Positions 24,617-37,204 are shown, counted from the stretch's first letter. The stretch is DNA of 64,000 nt from Nicotiana tabacum (GCF_000715075.1 NC_134094.1:79274120-79338119), one strand, 5' to 3'. Notes: generated by a model from the letters alone, not told the origin. Made by a program: numbers and translations.

Positions 24617-27600
24617 TATTGATACCCATCTTTGCCCTCATATTTTACAAATATCATATATATTTTTCAAAATATCATTTTTTGCATCATCGCCAATTTA
24701 CAAAAAGTCATATAAGTATTTTCTATAAATTTCCATAATATTTAAGGATTTAAAATTGAGTTTCTTGCATTTAAATTGTTCAAATATTCATTAATTACCC
24801 TTTTCAAATTATTTTGTGATGACTTAATCATCCAAACTTATTATTTACACCCACATATATATTTGATAACATTTTTACTTCATTTCATATAATTACATTT
24901 GTATTTTTAGCTATTTATACAATTTTGCAACAATAGCCTATATTCTATACATAATTACATTATTTACATTGTTATACTAAAATAGCATTTTGTATTATAT
25001 TTTTATAATGTTGGGCTATTATTTTCAATCCTTTTACTGCATAAATAATATTTTTATTATTTATAAATTATTTTAAATTATTTTTGCATATTTAATTTCA
25101 TAGCCTAATTCTAAGCTAATATCAGACTAAATTAAAGTCCCAAACATTTAGCCCCCTTCATTTAAAGCCTCAACAGCCCAACCAAATGACCGGTTAGTTC
25201 AACCCGCCCCGTTTACTATTTAATCTTGACTGTTGATCTCACTGATCAACGACACATAATGAACCAGCCATTCTCCTTATAGCTCCCTAACCCAAAACCT
25301 AGAGACAAATCCTCTTCCCAGTCGCCTCCATTTTCTCTCTTTTCTCCTCCTCCCTCCTTCAGAAACCCTAGCCGCCTTTTCCAATCTTTTCCAAATCAGA
25401 TCAAATCATGGATTCTTTATGTGATATACTTACCTTTTACGCATTACCTCGTTGTTATCTAAAATGCTATGGTGTTACTTAGTACTTTCCCTATTTTGGC
25501 AAATACCAATCTCCGAATCAAGGGAAATCGTCTTCACCCTTCGAGATTTGGATGATATTTCGTCTGTATACACTCATTACCAGGCCTAGGGTTTTCAAAA
25601 TTTTCTCCTAAATTGATTCTAAGTGAATTTGCATGCTTCTCTTTCCTTATTTATGTTCGATAGACTATATTTAGTCTTTTATGTGTTGATATTTACTACA
25701 ATATAAACCCCCTTCCCTGTTCCCCTTTCTAAGTCGGGACTACTATTTTTTGACTACTATTACTATCACTATTCTCTCACTCATTCTATATTATTCTGAG
25801 ACCTCAATTTTGGCAGGCTGAAAGCCAAGGCCATCGGACTCCGACTATTTCAACCTCTCTCAGTGTGAGCATTGTCCTAGGTTCATCTGAAGCCTTTGGG
25901 AACTCTGACATACTGAGAACATTGGGGTTCAGGTGCTCTCTCTACCATTGAAACATTACTGGAACTATTTTGCTTGTTTGATTATTCACGACTAATAAGT
26001 TTCCTTGGCCACAACAATTTTACTCTCTTTGGTTGTATTATGTGTTCTCCTAATTCATGTCCCTAAAACTTCTATGAAGCACTACTCTACTATGCCACTT
26101 TGTTTGTAACTGCTCTTACTCTAAGGTCTTTCTTATGTCTCAATACTGAACTTGCCTGGATTCTAGTCGTGAGATGAATTTTCCATATGTACTAGCATGA
26201 ATGATTCTCCATTTCTCCTAAACTTGTTTATTCTACTATGTTATGTTGATACCTGAGGCCAGTCCTAAGTGTTTTTCTATGCCCTGCTATGGATTGTTAA
26301 AATAGTCTGGGAAATATTCTACTAAATCATTCATGCCTAACCTGCTGCCTCTAGGGTTCTACCATTCATTACGACTTGTTCTCGAGTAATTTATGTTTTA
26401 TTATGTGTTTGTTGACGTTCCTCAGTATTAGTTAAACCTTTAGAGTACACTTTACAACTAGCCTTTTCTATATGTGGTCAACCATTGTTGTATCTGATGC
26501 CTATTTGCCTTACTTCTAAAATCGATGTGCTTCTTGTATTGTGACTGATGATTAGCCTACTAAGGTTCTCCCCTGCCCGGTCAAGTGATTGTTCGATCAT
26601 ATATTTGTTCTGTTAAGTTGTTCTCATGTTAGAACCTTCATGTTTAGGCTATACTCTACTAATTCTCCTAGCTTTCATGATCAAACCTTTTTTTAAAGTT
26701 GCTTTAGGATGGTTCTGACCATGTTATTGTTTGAAACTTTATTTGAAATAGTTTGCTATCACATGATGATCAATATTGTCCCCTAGCTTCTAAAATGCAA
26801 ACATGAACTTGCCTTATGTATGCCCTGCCAATATGTCATATGAGTTTGTCTATATGTCTTAGTGAGAATTAGTGTTACAATCCTAAGAACTAAGTGTTTC
26901 GACTTCTTGCTCTGTTTAATTAATTCAGCATATAGTTTGTTGCTTGTGTGGTCAAGTTTGACATCTTATTAGGATGTAAGTCATTCGTTTGGGCCTGGTG
27001 TTTGGTCATATATGTTGTTGGACTTGGCCGTTGGATTCAAACTTACTATACTGTTCCTATGAGCTGTGGGATTTGGGTCTACTGGTCGTATGAAAGAAAA
27101 GCTATTGAAGGCCCAGAAAAAGCACTAGGTTATTCCATGTTGGGCCTGTCACTGTTCTATTGGGCTTATAGTTGTTTCCTTCTGTAACTGTTCATATTTT
27201 AGTTTGTATTATTCCATTTGGGCCTGTAATAACTTGTAATAATTAATAATGAGAAAATTAGTGGAAGGGGCAGAGGGTTCTAATTCTTGCATAAATAGCT
27301 AGAAAATATGTCTATAGGATTTAATTGTATTGTTTGCTATTTATTTCACATGCTTTGATTCTATACACTAATAGAAATCATGCGTATATGAATCACATAC
27401 TTCACTTAGCTTGTCTAATACTTGTACATTATTCAAAGCATTCTAGTTTAAGTTATTACTATACCTGTTTCCATGCCTACTACTGCGCTCTCTTAGACAG
27501 CATGCCTAAAGGAATCAAACGTCTTGCTTAATTATTAGACAACATGCCTATAGGATACAATAACATATATTTTTGTTAATACTCATCTAGATAACATGTC

Positions 27601-28861
27601 TGTAGGGCTTCAACTAATCAATTAATCAGTCGCTTCTATTACTTTTAGTACACTGCTCATCTACATATCATGACTATAGGATCTTAATCAACTAATCAGT
27701 TACTTTATTTCTTTATTGTATTGCCAAATTTAGATGACATTCCTATTGGGATAAAGTGTTATAAAATCAATTTCAATTGTCAACTGTTAGAAATCCTGCC
27801 TGTAGGATACTGTTACTCGTCTGAGACAGCACGTCTATAAATCAAACGTCGTTAACACTGAGTTTCGAACAGTCCTACTGCCTCATTGCACGAACAATGT
27901 AGATGTCATGCCTATAGGTTTGTAATACCTTTAATCTGCAAATCCGTTAATCTAAAGCTGCAATGCTGGAAGTCAGAATCATGCCTATAGGACTTAATGC
28001 TTCTTAATTCTAAAATTATTTACTGCCTAATTTGCCCGCGTGCATTTGTTGTTTATGTGTGGAGGTTAACTTGAGCCTTTTATTGTCTTTGTGTGAATTC
28101 CTATATGTTTTGAATATGCGCCTAGTTTTATTATTTTGAGAATCCTAAGTAGAGTCTAGAACCAACAAATAGTAGGTCCTAAAGCCTCCTGGACCATAGG
28201 CATGGGAAGGGGAGTGCACGCATAGGACACGACCCAGAATTGAATTAGAGCGCCTTTAAGTAAACAACTTTAATATTGTAATCGGGTAGCGGGAGATGAT
28301 GGTTTGTGCCCGCTGAATAGTATGAGCAACCCCTACCTTAAGGGAGTTGCAAAGTATTATTTATGTTGCATGGGGTGATCCTTTAGGGTAAAAAACCTAG
28401 GACCCCCCCCCCCCAATATGTTTATTGTTCACACTAAGTCATCGAATATAGACTAATTAGGTTGTACCTTGTAACCTCCAAAGACTTGTATTGATTATCT
28501 TTATATTTTAATTGTTGCCTGATTTCCTTTACACTTGTTCACAATAGAACCTTTAAGTTCCATATCTTTCCTCACTCATATGATCATTTAGGACAATTGT
28601 AATCTGATAATCCCACATAGTGTAAACTTCGGCCGAGACCCAGAGTTGTGGACCTCGAAGAGTTCCTAACACCTTCTCTTTGAGGTAATTTGAGCTCTTA
28701 CCCAATCTTTGGTGACGTTGACTATTTAAAATAGAGTTATCTGCAAATAAGTGCCCTATCGCACCTTAAAATCATTAGGTGGCGACTCTTATCTTTTAAT
28801 ACCTATTTAAAAGAGTTGTCACATGTTGAAACCCGCTTTTGAGAGAAAAAGGGGCACGATA
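24617..28861 (+). repeat. 3' LTR of the Ogre/Tat element
   Basis: 4245 bp, starting TATTGATACCC (second base mutated from the TG of the 5' LTR) and ending GGGCACGATA. It matches 651-4970 along its length with scattered substitutions and small indels, including the CATGCCTATAGG motif series at about 27305-27990. The target-duplication copy ACACT follows at 28862-28866. Confidence 0.93.
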
Positions 28862-28866
28862 ACACT

Positions 28867-31121
28867 CAATAGACTAGGTGGCAATGCAAGCTTGTAAGTC
28901 ACATTTCCAATCCTATCAAGCAGCTCAAAAGGCCCAATATACCAAGGGCTCAACTTTCCCTTCTTTCTGAACCTCATATCACCCTTCATGGGTAAAACTC
29001 AAAGCAATACCTTGTCTCTTACCATGTAAGCAACATCACGAACCTTCCGATCGGCGAAACTCTTCTGTTTAGACTGTGCCGTGCGAAGCCGATACTAAAT
29101 CAACTTATCCTTATTCAAAGCATCTTGAACCAAGTCAGTACCCAATAGCCTAGCCTCACCCGACTCAAACCAACCAATCGAAGACCGACACTGCCTCCCA
29201 AACAAGGCCTCATAGGAGCTATCTGAATACTAGATTGGTAATTGTTGTTGTAGGTAAACCCTGCAAGCGGCAGAAACTGATCCCAAGAACCCCCAAAATC
29301 CATGACACAAGCGCGTATTATATCCTCCAATATTTTAATGGTGCGCTCGGACTGTCCGTCCATCTGAGGGTGGAATGATATACTCAACTCAACCCGTGTG
29401 CCTAGCTCTCGCTGCACTACTCTCCAAAACTGGGATGTGAACTGCGTGCCCCGATCTGAAATGATGGACACCAGCACACAAAGGCGAACAATCTTGCAGA
29501 TATAGATCTCAGCCATCCGCTCTGAAGAATAGGTATTCCCAACTAGAATGAAGTGCACGTACTTAGTCAACCGCTCCACAATCACCCAAATAGCATCAAA
29601 CTTCTTCAATGTCTGTGGGAGCCCAACTACGAAGTCCATGATGATACACTCCTATTTCCACTCAGGAATCTCAAGCCTATGAAGCAAACCGCCTGGCCTC
29701 TGGTGCTCGTACTTCACCGAGCGACAAAACCCACTATGTCTTTCTTTATTCTCCTCCACCAATAGTACTGCCTCAAGTCCTGCTACATCTTCGCAGCACC
29801 GGGATGAATGGAATACTGCAAACTGTGGGCCTCCTCAAGAATCAACTCACGTAGTCCATCCACATTGGGCACATAATTCTGACCTTGCATCCACAACACC
29901 CCGTCATCCCCAATAGAAATCTCCTTGGCATCACTGTGTTGAACCATGTCCTTAGGACAAGCAGATGGGGGTCGTCATACTGATGCTATCTGATGTGTTC
30001 ATATAAAGAAGACCGAGAATCCACACAAGCTAGAACCCAACAAGGCTCTGAAACATCTAACTCATAAACTTATTGGCCAAGGCCTGAACATCTGGCGTAA
30101 TCGGTATCTCACTAACAGGAATGTATGCAAGACTACCCATACTCACCACCTTTCTACTCAAGGCATTGGCCACCGCATTGGCCTTCCCTAGATGATACAA
30201 AATGGTAATATCATTGTCTTTTAGCAAATCCAACCATCTCCGCTGCCTCAAATTTAGATCATTTTGTTTGAACAAGTGCTAAAGACTCCGGTGATCTGTA
30301 AATACCTCACAAGACACACCGTAGAGATAATGCCTCCAAATCTTCAATGCATGGACAATGGCTGTCAACTCTAAATCAAGAACGGGGTAGTTCTTCTCAT
30401 GAAGCTACAACTGGTGTGAAGCATAAGCAATCATTCTACCCTCTTGCATCAAGATACACCCAATACCGATCCGAGAAGCATCACAATACACTGTATAAGA
30501 ACCCGATGCTGAAGGCAAAACTAGAACTGGAGTTGTGGTCAAGGCAGTCTTGAGCTTCTAAAATTTCTCTTCACAGTCATCCGACCACCTGAATGGAGCG
30601 CCCTTCTGGGTCAACCTGGTCAAAGGCACTGCAATAGACGAGAAACCCTCCATGAAGCAACGATAATATCCGGCCAAGACGAGAAAACTCTGAATATCAA
30701 TAGTTGAACACAGTCTAGGCCAACTCTGAACTGCCTCAATCTTCTTCAGATCCACCTTAATCCCCTCACTGGATACCACATGCCCTAAGAACTCCACCGA
30801 ACTGAGCCAAAACTCACACTTGGAGAACTTGGCATAAGGCTTCTCTTCCCTCAACCTCTGTAGTACAATCTCAGATATTGTGCATGCTCCTCCTGGCTAC
30901 GTGAGTACACCAGGATATCATCAATAAATACTATGAGAAACAAATCAAAATATGGCTGGAACATACTCCTCATCAGATTCAAGAATGTTGTTGGGGCATT
31001 AGTCAGCCCAAAAGACATCACAAGGAACTCATAGTGACCATAGCGGGTCCTAAAAGTCGTCTTCAAAGAATGAAACCACCTTACCCCTGGAGAGACTAAG
31101 TGTCCCTCACTTAGTCTCTCC
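28867..31121 (-). pseudogene. Chromovirus pol: RT, RNase H, integrase (broken, 5' end missing)
   Basis: Minus-strand order from the right: RT from about 31121 ([20 protein letters not shown], then the catalytic FIDDILVYS at about 30890-30920), RT/RNase H (30558-30854), RNase H end (30057-30275, DLNLRQRRWLDLLKDNDITI), integrase core (29115-29639) with DFVVGLP, SDRGTQF and GQSERT giving the DDE triad, then a C-terminal part running into the Ogre insertion and continuing at 308-645. Gag, protease and the N-terminal part of RT are absent; the sequence changes abruptly at about 31121, at a perfect inverted repeat. Several stops and frameshifts are present. Confidence 0.9.
31089..31121. repeat. Perfect 14-bp inverted repeat at the RT truncation point
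   Basis: GGAGAGACTAAGTG (31089-31102), a 5-base spacer, then CACTTAGTCTCTCC (31108-31121). RT homology stops here. A fold-back of this kind suggests a template switch or hairpin-mediated deletion. Confidence 0.9.
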
Positions 31122-32599
31122 ACCACATGGTGCAGCTGTCAGTTTGTTTCCAAATGTGATGTAACTTCTTCCGAGCATGTCGGCTCCCAAACTAAACATT
31201 CTAACAAGTTCAAAAATACTATAAGGACCTACCCAAGGTTTCAAAACATAAAGTGAAGTACTAATACTAGAATCGAGAGGTAGGGTTACTCTTCATATTC
31301 CTTAAACTAGCAAGTTGCAAACAATAGTGTCGAAACATCCTCGAGCCCTTTGGGGTCTAAATTACCCATACACGTAAGTCATAACATATTAAATCAATCT
31401 ATGAGAATCTTCAAAACACGAATCAAAGTTATAAAAATCAAAATGATGAGTTAGTTCATTACACACAGACGCATGTATTCTCACCATATGCGAGAGAATG
31501 AAATAAAAAGATTTAAACTTTAAGCTAAAACAAAGTTTCACGATAAAGAGAGAAAGAAAAGGAAGTTTTCTAGATGCTATGTAGCCTCTTAGAGATAAAA
31601 TATATGCGTCTCACTACCAATCAGCAAGACTTTATTAGACATTACCCATGACTCGTAAGACCCATGAGCCTAGGCTCTAGTGCCACTTTGTCACATCCCA
31701 ATTCACCTAGGCAATGGTGGCACCTAACCAAACATATCAAGTGAACTAGTCATACAGATAACCACGATACAGAAATAATATTTCATAAAAAGCCTAACGG
31801 AATAATATAAATAAGACAATATTAAGTCAAACACAATGTGCAAATAGTTGATACAACCCCTAACAACTACTATAACTAGTCATGAGCATCTCAAGGAATG
31901 TCATTAAAACTATCTCAATATAATATACTATTTGAATGAATAACAGTAATGAAAGAGGAAGAGGACTCCAATGTGCTGCAAGCTAGGCCAAGTGGCTCCC
32001 ACTATAAGTATCTAAATAAGTTTGTAAGCTCCCTCCTGGACTCTGCTAGCACCAGTGTCATAACTTGCAAATAAAATGTAAATTTGTTGTATGGGTACAC
32101 CAACACGTACCAAGAGTGCACGATAAAAGTAAAAAATTAAAAGTTTATTTTCTCTGATAACATGATCAAAAGCATATATCAATGCACCAAATCTGCATAT
32201 AAAGAATTTATGTATCAAGCAGCATTTATTTGAATGCTTCTACATGAGTCTAGAATATATGATAAAGACTCAAACTTTACAATCAAATGGCACTACATAT
32301 GCTCTAACACTCCACGTATCGAACAATCCAGTTGTGTGCACACTGCCCGTGGTAATCAGGTGATACAATAAATAATGAGGGACGAGTCCATATTCGTACG
32401 CAATATCTAATTGCATAAACGAACTAACATGTATATCATAATTCACACGGACAACTCACGTTCTGCAATCACAAGTAATTGTGAAATCCTATATGCGACT
32501 TATAAACATATGTACAATGAATGACCAACAGCCTAAACATGTAATCCGATATACATCAATTTCATAATGTTAAATGACATGTGAATATTAAACTAACAG

Positions 32600-32721
32600 G
32601 TAAATGATGCCTATAACATTATACTAGCATGAATAAGATACTCAAGTAGTCATACAAAAAGTAAATGATGCCTATAACATTATACTAGCATGAATAAGAT
32701 GCTCAAGTAGTCATACAAAAA
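32600..32721. repeat. 61-bp tandem duplication
   Basis: Two nearly identical 61-base units, 32600-32660 and 32661-32721, differ at one base (GATA against GATG). They lie inside the minus-strand LTR. The high identity suggests a recent duplication. Confidence 0.92.
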
Positions 32722-33505
32722 GTAAAGCATCTTACATATATATACTATTACCCCACATAAGTAGTAGATTACAAATAAGCCAACTTGAGAAAAATTCTTC
32801 ATTAAGGTCAGAGCCTTAACTTACCTCGATCAAAGAAAGCTTCATTCCTTAAGAATATGTATAAGACCTTCCTTAAGAAAGCTTCATTTCTTTCTTTTTT
32901 GATTACCTTCCTCGCGTATGTATAAGACCGAATCCATTCGATTTCTAAAAAGGATTAGTAATCCTTAACTTTTCGAGGAATCCTTCATCAGTGGTTGTGA
33001 ATGACTGATTTTTTCAATCTTTTCGACCTTGGTTTCGTAATATCCTTACCTCGCTCCATATCCTCCAAACTAGCTCGATCTGTGCAACAGAATACTCAAC
33101 AAGTTCAAACAAAGCCATATGACTCTATTCCACAATTTTATGCTAAGTTGAAGTCGAAGTCAATCCAAAAAGTTAAACCTGAGTCCACGTGATCAAACTC
33201 TGAAACAAATCAAAATTCAGTTACTCATAATTTTATGAGTCCAAATCTATTCTTAGATTTTTAATTCAAGTCCATTAAGGCATTCAAATTAATATTAAGG
33301 TGATTCTAAGTTTTCTATAAAGTTTCATTATCATTCACCTTCAATCCATGTTTTTAAGGTAAATCTATAGATGGATTCATGATATAATCATAAAGTTAGA
33401 ATTACTTACCCAACGTCATAGATAATAATAAAACACAATTCCCCTCAAAACCGAATTCCTAAGTCTTAAAATTAATGGAGAATGAACTAAAATTACAAAA
33501 TGAAG

Positions 33506-33626
33506 CTATTTATACTAAACTGAGATTTTGTCCTAAAAAGGCACCAGGCGCATAGGCACCTAATAATGCACGTGGGGGCAGGTGCAGCCCCAGGTGCGGC
33601 TCACCTCTGCAGCTGCACTAGCACCG
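33506..33626 (-). promoter_or_regulatory. TATA box with GC-rich cassette upstream, minus-strand LTR
   Basis: TATAAATAG reads on the minus strand at 33506-33514. About 27 bases upstream begins a GC-rich block (33541-33626) with several self-complementary pieces, such as GCAGCTGC (33609-33616) and repeated GCAGGTGC/CAGGTGCGG. The position relative to TATA matches the cassettes in two other LTR families, but the sequence is not obviously the same. Confidence 0.5.
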
Positions 33627-33705
33627 GTTTTCAATAATGTTTCAACTTTCTCCAAATATGTCAAAACTCACGAGACCCTAGGACCCCTCCAAACTATCCC
33701 GACAA

Positions 33706-33807
33706 CAACAACAATAAATCAGTGTAATTCCACAAGTGTTGTATGGAAAGAGTAGTGTGTACGCAATCCTTATCTCTACCTTATAAAAATAGAGAAGTTG
33801 TTTCCAA
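33706..33807 (-). mobile_element. TS SINE, 3' part, with 18-bp target duplication
   Basis: The 102-base insert reads on the minus strand as the 3' part of the Solanaceae TS SINE (GGTAGAGATAAGGATTGCGT, then CACTACTC, ending in TTG repeats). It is flanked by perfect 18-base direct repeats TCCAAACTATCCCGACAA at 33688-33705 and 33808-33825. The tRNA-like 5' half is missing, so the copy is 5' truncated. It sits inside the minus-strand LTR. Family assignment is from memory of the consensus; the duplications are seen directly. Confidence 0.88.
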
Positions 33808-33906
33808 TCCAAACTATCCCGACAAGCCCCAAAATAATATACGAACCTATCCAAGTTCTTGGAGCATGAAACAGTACGCAAAGGCTAAAATTGAGGGGTT
33901 GGGATA

Positions 33907-34067
33907 TTGTATATTCTACTAAACAGAAACATAGTGGTATAAATAGAACTATGGCTCAAATAATATAAAATCCTTCAGTGACAACATTCTCTCTCATATA
34001 AAAATTTAATAGGTTTAATCAACAAAGAATTTGCATATTGCAGAACAAAAAACAAATTAGCCCCTTA
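33907..34067. other. 3' flank of the pectinesterase gene
   Basis: AT-rich sequence between the LTR and the pectinesterase stop codon. It should hold the minus-strand 3' UTR; I see no canonical AATAAA, only AT-rich variants. No other gene. Confidence 0.5.
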
Positions 34068-37000
34068 TCAAAGTAAGCCACTAGTAAAAGGAACTCCAGT
34101 TGCAGGCAACCAAACATCTCCTTGAATTAAACTTGAAACAGTGAAGTTGACAGCATCTGTGTCATTTATCACATGGTAGCCTTGCCAAGTGACTCTATTA
34201 GTAGTCACAGACCCTGGCCCTGTGTTGGCATACTCAGCATAATACAATGTATTGAGAGCAAAATCTCCCGACCATGGAGACCAACCAGACGGATCAATCA
34301 AACTGTCCATAAATGATTGTATATACACCGTTCTCGAGTACTCTTTCCATGGCCTCCCTAGAAAAGTTTGAGTAGAAGCCAAGTCTTGGGCAGCTTTGAT
34401 GCTGCAATTTTGAACTGAAATTCCAGTGTTTTGATTGATATCCGTTCTGCCTTGTGCTGTAATGGCATTGAATTGATTAGGCATTGGGAGACGCGGATAA
34501 ATGTTGCAATTTTGGAGCACTACAGCGGCATTTCCGAATATGAAATCCACTGTCCCATAAATATCGCATTCCCTATAAAATTGCCTTAGGGAGTGAGTAT
34601 ACAAGGTGTCTTGGTACCCTTCAAAGTTACAGCCATAAAATGTGGACATGTCTGCACCATTTCTTATAGCTACCGCTTGGTGCCTGATTGATCCTGCCGT
34701 GTTTCTAAAGGTTATGTTCATAGCAACGAAGCCTTTCCCGGTTACAGCTGCAAAAGAAAGTTAACAATTTAAGGGTTTAAATTATGTATATCGGTAGTGT
34801 AAAAAAATAAAATTTATACTTTCAGGGCATCTAAAAATAACTACATATGTTGTTCATAATAAGTGAGAGTAATAACCTAAAAGATCAGGATGTAACCTGC
34901 TATGCTTTACAAGTTAAAATAAATTGAGCGTTCTTATATATAACTAGTATGCAATATAACCATTTTAGAAATGACGACATAGAAACAATTCTCCATAAAT
35001 TAATGCGATAACGAGTATATATACGTACATAGGAACATTTCACTTACGGCTTCAACTAGAACTTTGAATATGAGTAGCTGACATGACTTGCATAGAATTG
35101 TAGTGACTGCCTGGTTTCAATGAACTAAACACAATCCCTAATGTTTCTCGAATTTGTATATTTATTACCTTAAGATACTTAACTGCTGCTTAACGCGAAG
35201 TCAATGGTAGCTATGGGAAAATATAAAGTGCAGGAAATTTTGGATCCACCCATGAGGGGAGCTATAAGGCCCAATAGGGTTATTAGCTTAGTTAACCCTA
35301 GTATTTCCTATGTAAGTACACTTACAGTGTACAATAAAAAAATGACTCTCCACACGCGTTCTCTTTCTCAATGGTATTGGAGGTTGCTCCGCCACAAAGT
35401 GACAATCACCACCGAGCACCGACCACTGATTCCAGTCATGGTTCGTTTCAAATTTTCGCTTCCGCTTCACGAAGAATAAGTAAGTTCTTGTTTTACAATT
35501 TATGCGCGAAATTAATATGTTTAGTTTATAGCGTTACTTCATAAAGTAACTGATAGAAACCTTGAAAATGCTCAAATGGATATTTTAGTGAACTTACCAA
35601 ATGTAGCAGAATTAAATGTAGTCCAACCATCAGCCACACTCCTGTTTCCAGTAATAATAGTCATGTTGATCCCATCACCCGTCATCATAATATACCGTTT
35701 GTTACTGGGAATGGAAACATATTCTTCGTAAACACCAGCCACCACATGAATCAAGAAATAACCATTGCCTGCAGCAGTATAGTTGGGAGCTGCAGCCACA
35801 GCTTCATTAATAGTTGTGAAGTTACCACTTCCATCAGGATTCACAACCACCCTTTGATTCACATTCACACCATATTCATTTGACTGAAGCAGTTTCCTTC
35901 CACCAGAAAATGGAAACTTCTTCTCTGATATGGCGGAATAACCCCAACCATGCATGAAAAGTGCTAATGAAACGCTAAAAGATTTGGTCCCATCCGATAA
36001 TGGAGATAGAAGCATATTTGTCACGCTTGTACCAGCAGCTACTTCTTTGAGACCATCGGAACAAGTTTCTTGGTTGGTTAGTATGGCACTTAGCAGAGGT
36101 TGAACGTCTTCAGCTTGTAACCTGTCGATACAAAACATAATTAAGTAAATAAAAATTTGCCAAATCTCTAACCACTTATTCTTTTTTAGATAAGATGGAC
36201 ATACAAACAGAGGCATATCCAAGTTGATGGATATGGGTTCACGTGAGCTAAAGTAAGGCAAGGGCATTCAATTGAATTTACTTCAGGGAAAAATTGAAAT
36301 ATTGTGCAAATAGAGTAAAAATGAGTATAATTTTCCCTTTTTACACAATCAGGTTTCCCATGCTCAAAGACTCCCGTGGTGCAAGTATTATTGGGTGCAC
36401 CTCTACAAGTAAAATTAGTGGTTCAAATTCCACTCTGAACGGTCTTGATTTCGGCACAAAGTATAGATATATATATGTGAACATAACTAAATTTTCAAAT
36501 AGTATATATAATTTTAAACATATAAGAGACTAAAGTTAAACCCGTCAAATATAAATTCTAGATACACTTCTTCACAATAGTGCACCTAGGGCTGCTTATT
36601 GGGCGGATTGGGCGGTTAATTACTCTTAACGATTTGGCTTAACGGTTATCGGCTTTTAAATGTATTAATCCGCTAGCCACCCGATAAAAAGAGGAGGATC
36701 AAACCAAATTTAAGAGGTAGTTTTGATAGATAATATGATTAAGTAATTTAAAGTGTGCTCTTTCAAACAGTTTAACCTTTCAAGCGTGTTTGTCGAATGG
36801 ATGGATTGAATGGCGCTTAAAATAAAGTCATGGTTCAAGCTGCAGAGAAGTTGGCAATCTTCAAGGGCACGAATGGTGCTTTCAGGCAATGCATATCGAA
36901 GATTAAAGAGATAGCCATTGACCAAAGAAAGGAGATGGTCATTCATTGATAAGGAATGGTGAAGAGAGAGACGGCCATAATCTTGAATAGTAGCAGAGTT

Positions 37001-37144
37001 GTTGATCGGTAACGTGTATTTGCAAAATTCGGGGAAATGTGTGTAGCTGCAAAAGGATTCTGAAGACAAGGGGGAAATTGCATTAGCTGGAAAGCAAAAG
37101 GAAAAAAGCATGAGAACGGGAAGTAATGAACGAACATTAGCCAT
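34068..37144 (-). CDS. PME: Pectinesterase with N-terminal inhibitor domain, three exons
   Basis: Removes methyl esters from cell-wall homogalacturonan. Exons on the minus strand: 37144-36777, 36121-35598, 34747-34068, all with GT-AG introns (655 and 850 bases), giving 1572 nt and 523 residues with no internal stop. Residues 1-22 are a signal peptide. Residues about 30-175 are a PMEI domain (C32, C41, C97, C143 among its cysteines). RKLL at 198-201 is the usual subtilase processing site before the catalytic domain. The pectinesterase domain (about 210-520) has Q321, GYQDTLYTHS with Q343 and D344, DFIFGN with D365, and LGRPW with R429; the spacings 22 and 21 match family values. I chose the ATG at 37144, not the in-frame ATG at 37180, because the TATA box is at 37191-37198. 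Secretion to the wall is inferred. Confidence 0.95.
34748..35597 (-). other. Pectinesterase intron 2
   Basis: 850-base GT-AG intron, donor GGTAAG at 35598-35593 and acceptor TTTTGCAG at 34755-34748. It splits an Ala codon (phase 1). It holds a plus-strand open frame (35204-35479) that resembles nothing I know. Confidence 0.9.
36122..36776 (-). other. Pectinesterase intron 1, with transposon-like remnants
   Basis: 655-base intron splitting an Arg codon (phase 2). At about 36590-36690 is a sequence of the GGGCGGATTGGGCGGTTAAT kind, typical of a dispersed non-autonomous DNA element in Solanaceae; its ends are not clear. The intron lies between the inhibitor domain's third and fourth helices, the usual place being unknown to me. 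Confidence 0.75.
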
Positions 37145-37190
37145 GGTTGTAACACTGGTTTCGTCCAGGTCGACGTGCAATTAATCCCTC

Positions 37191-37198
37191 TATTTATA
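37191..37198 (-). promoter_or_regulatory. TATA box of the pectinesterase gene
   Basis: The minus strand reads CTATAAATAGAGG at this place, 47-54 bases upstream of the ATG at 37144. A start site about 30 bases downstream would give a leader of roughly 15-20 bases and would exclude the ATG at 37180. Confidence 0.75.
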
Positions 37199-37204
37199 GA
37201 TTTA

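Larger units (their letters stand above)
31122..33906 (-). mobile_element. Chromovirus-type LTR with PBS, leader and gag start, minus strand
   Basis: On the minus strand an LTR runs from about 33906 to 31689, ending GGGATGTGACA. It is followed by a primer site related to the initiator-tRNA-Met type (TGGCACTAGAGC, 31674-31685), a leader, and a gag-like ATG near 31491 (MVRIHAS) that soon loses meaning. TATAAATAG (33506-33514, minus strand) is a likely core promoter. The LTR start (TATCCCAACCCC) differs from the LTR start at 332, so this may be a different element from the pol fragment at 28867-31121, joined to it at 31121. The right boundary is approximate. Confidence 0.65.

Noticed and set aside
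28867..33906. Single full chromovirus with its 5' LTR at 31689-33906
   Set aside because: The LTR start there (TATCCCAACCCC) does not match the 3' LTR start at 332 (TGTAACGACCCG). The two parts meet at an inverted repeat, so they may be different elements.
35204..35479. 91-codon plus-strand frame inside pectinesterase intron 2
   Set aside because: No homology recognised, no promoter, and it lies wholly within an intron on the other strand.
37145..37180. Upstream in-frame ATG at 37180 as the pectinesterase start
   Set aside because: It lies only 11 bases from the TATA box, before any plausible transcription start, and would bury the signal peptide.
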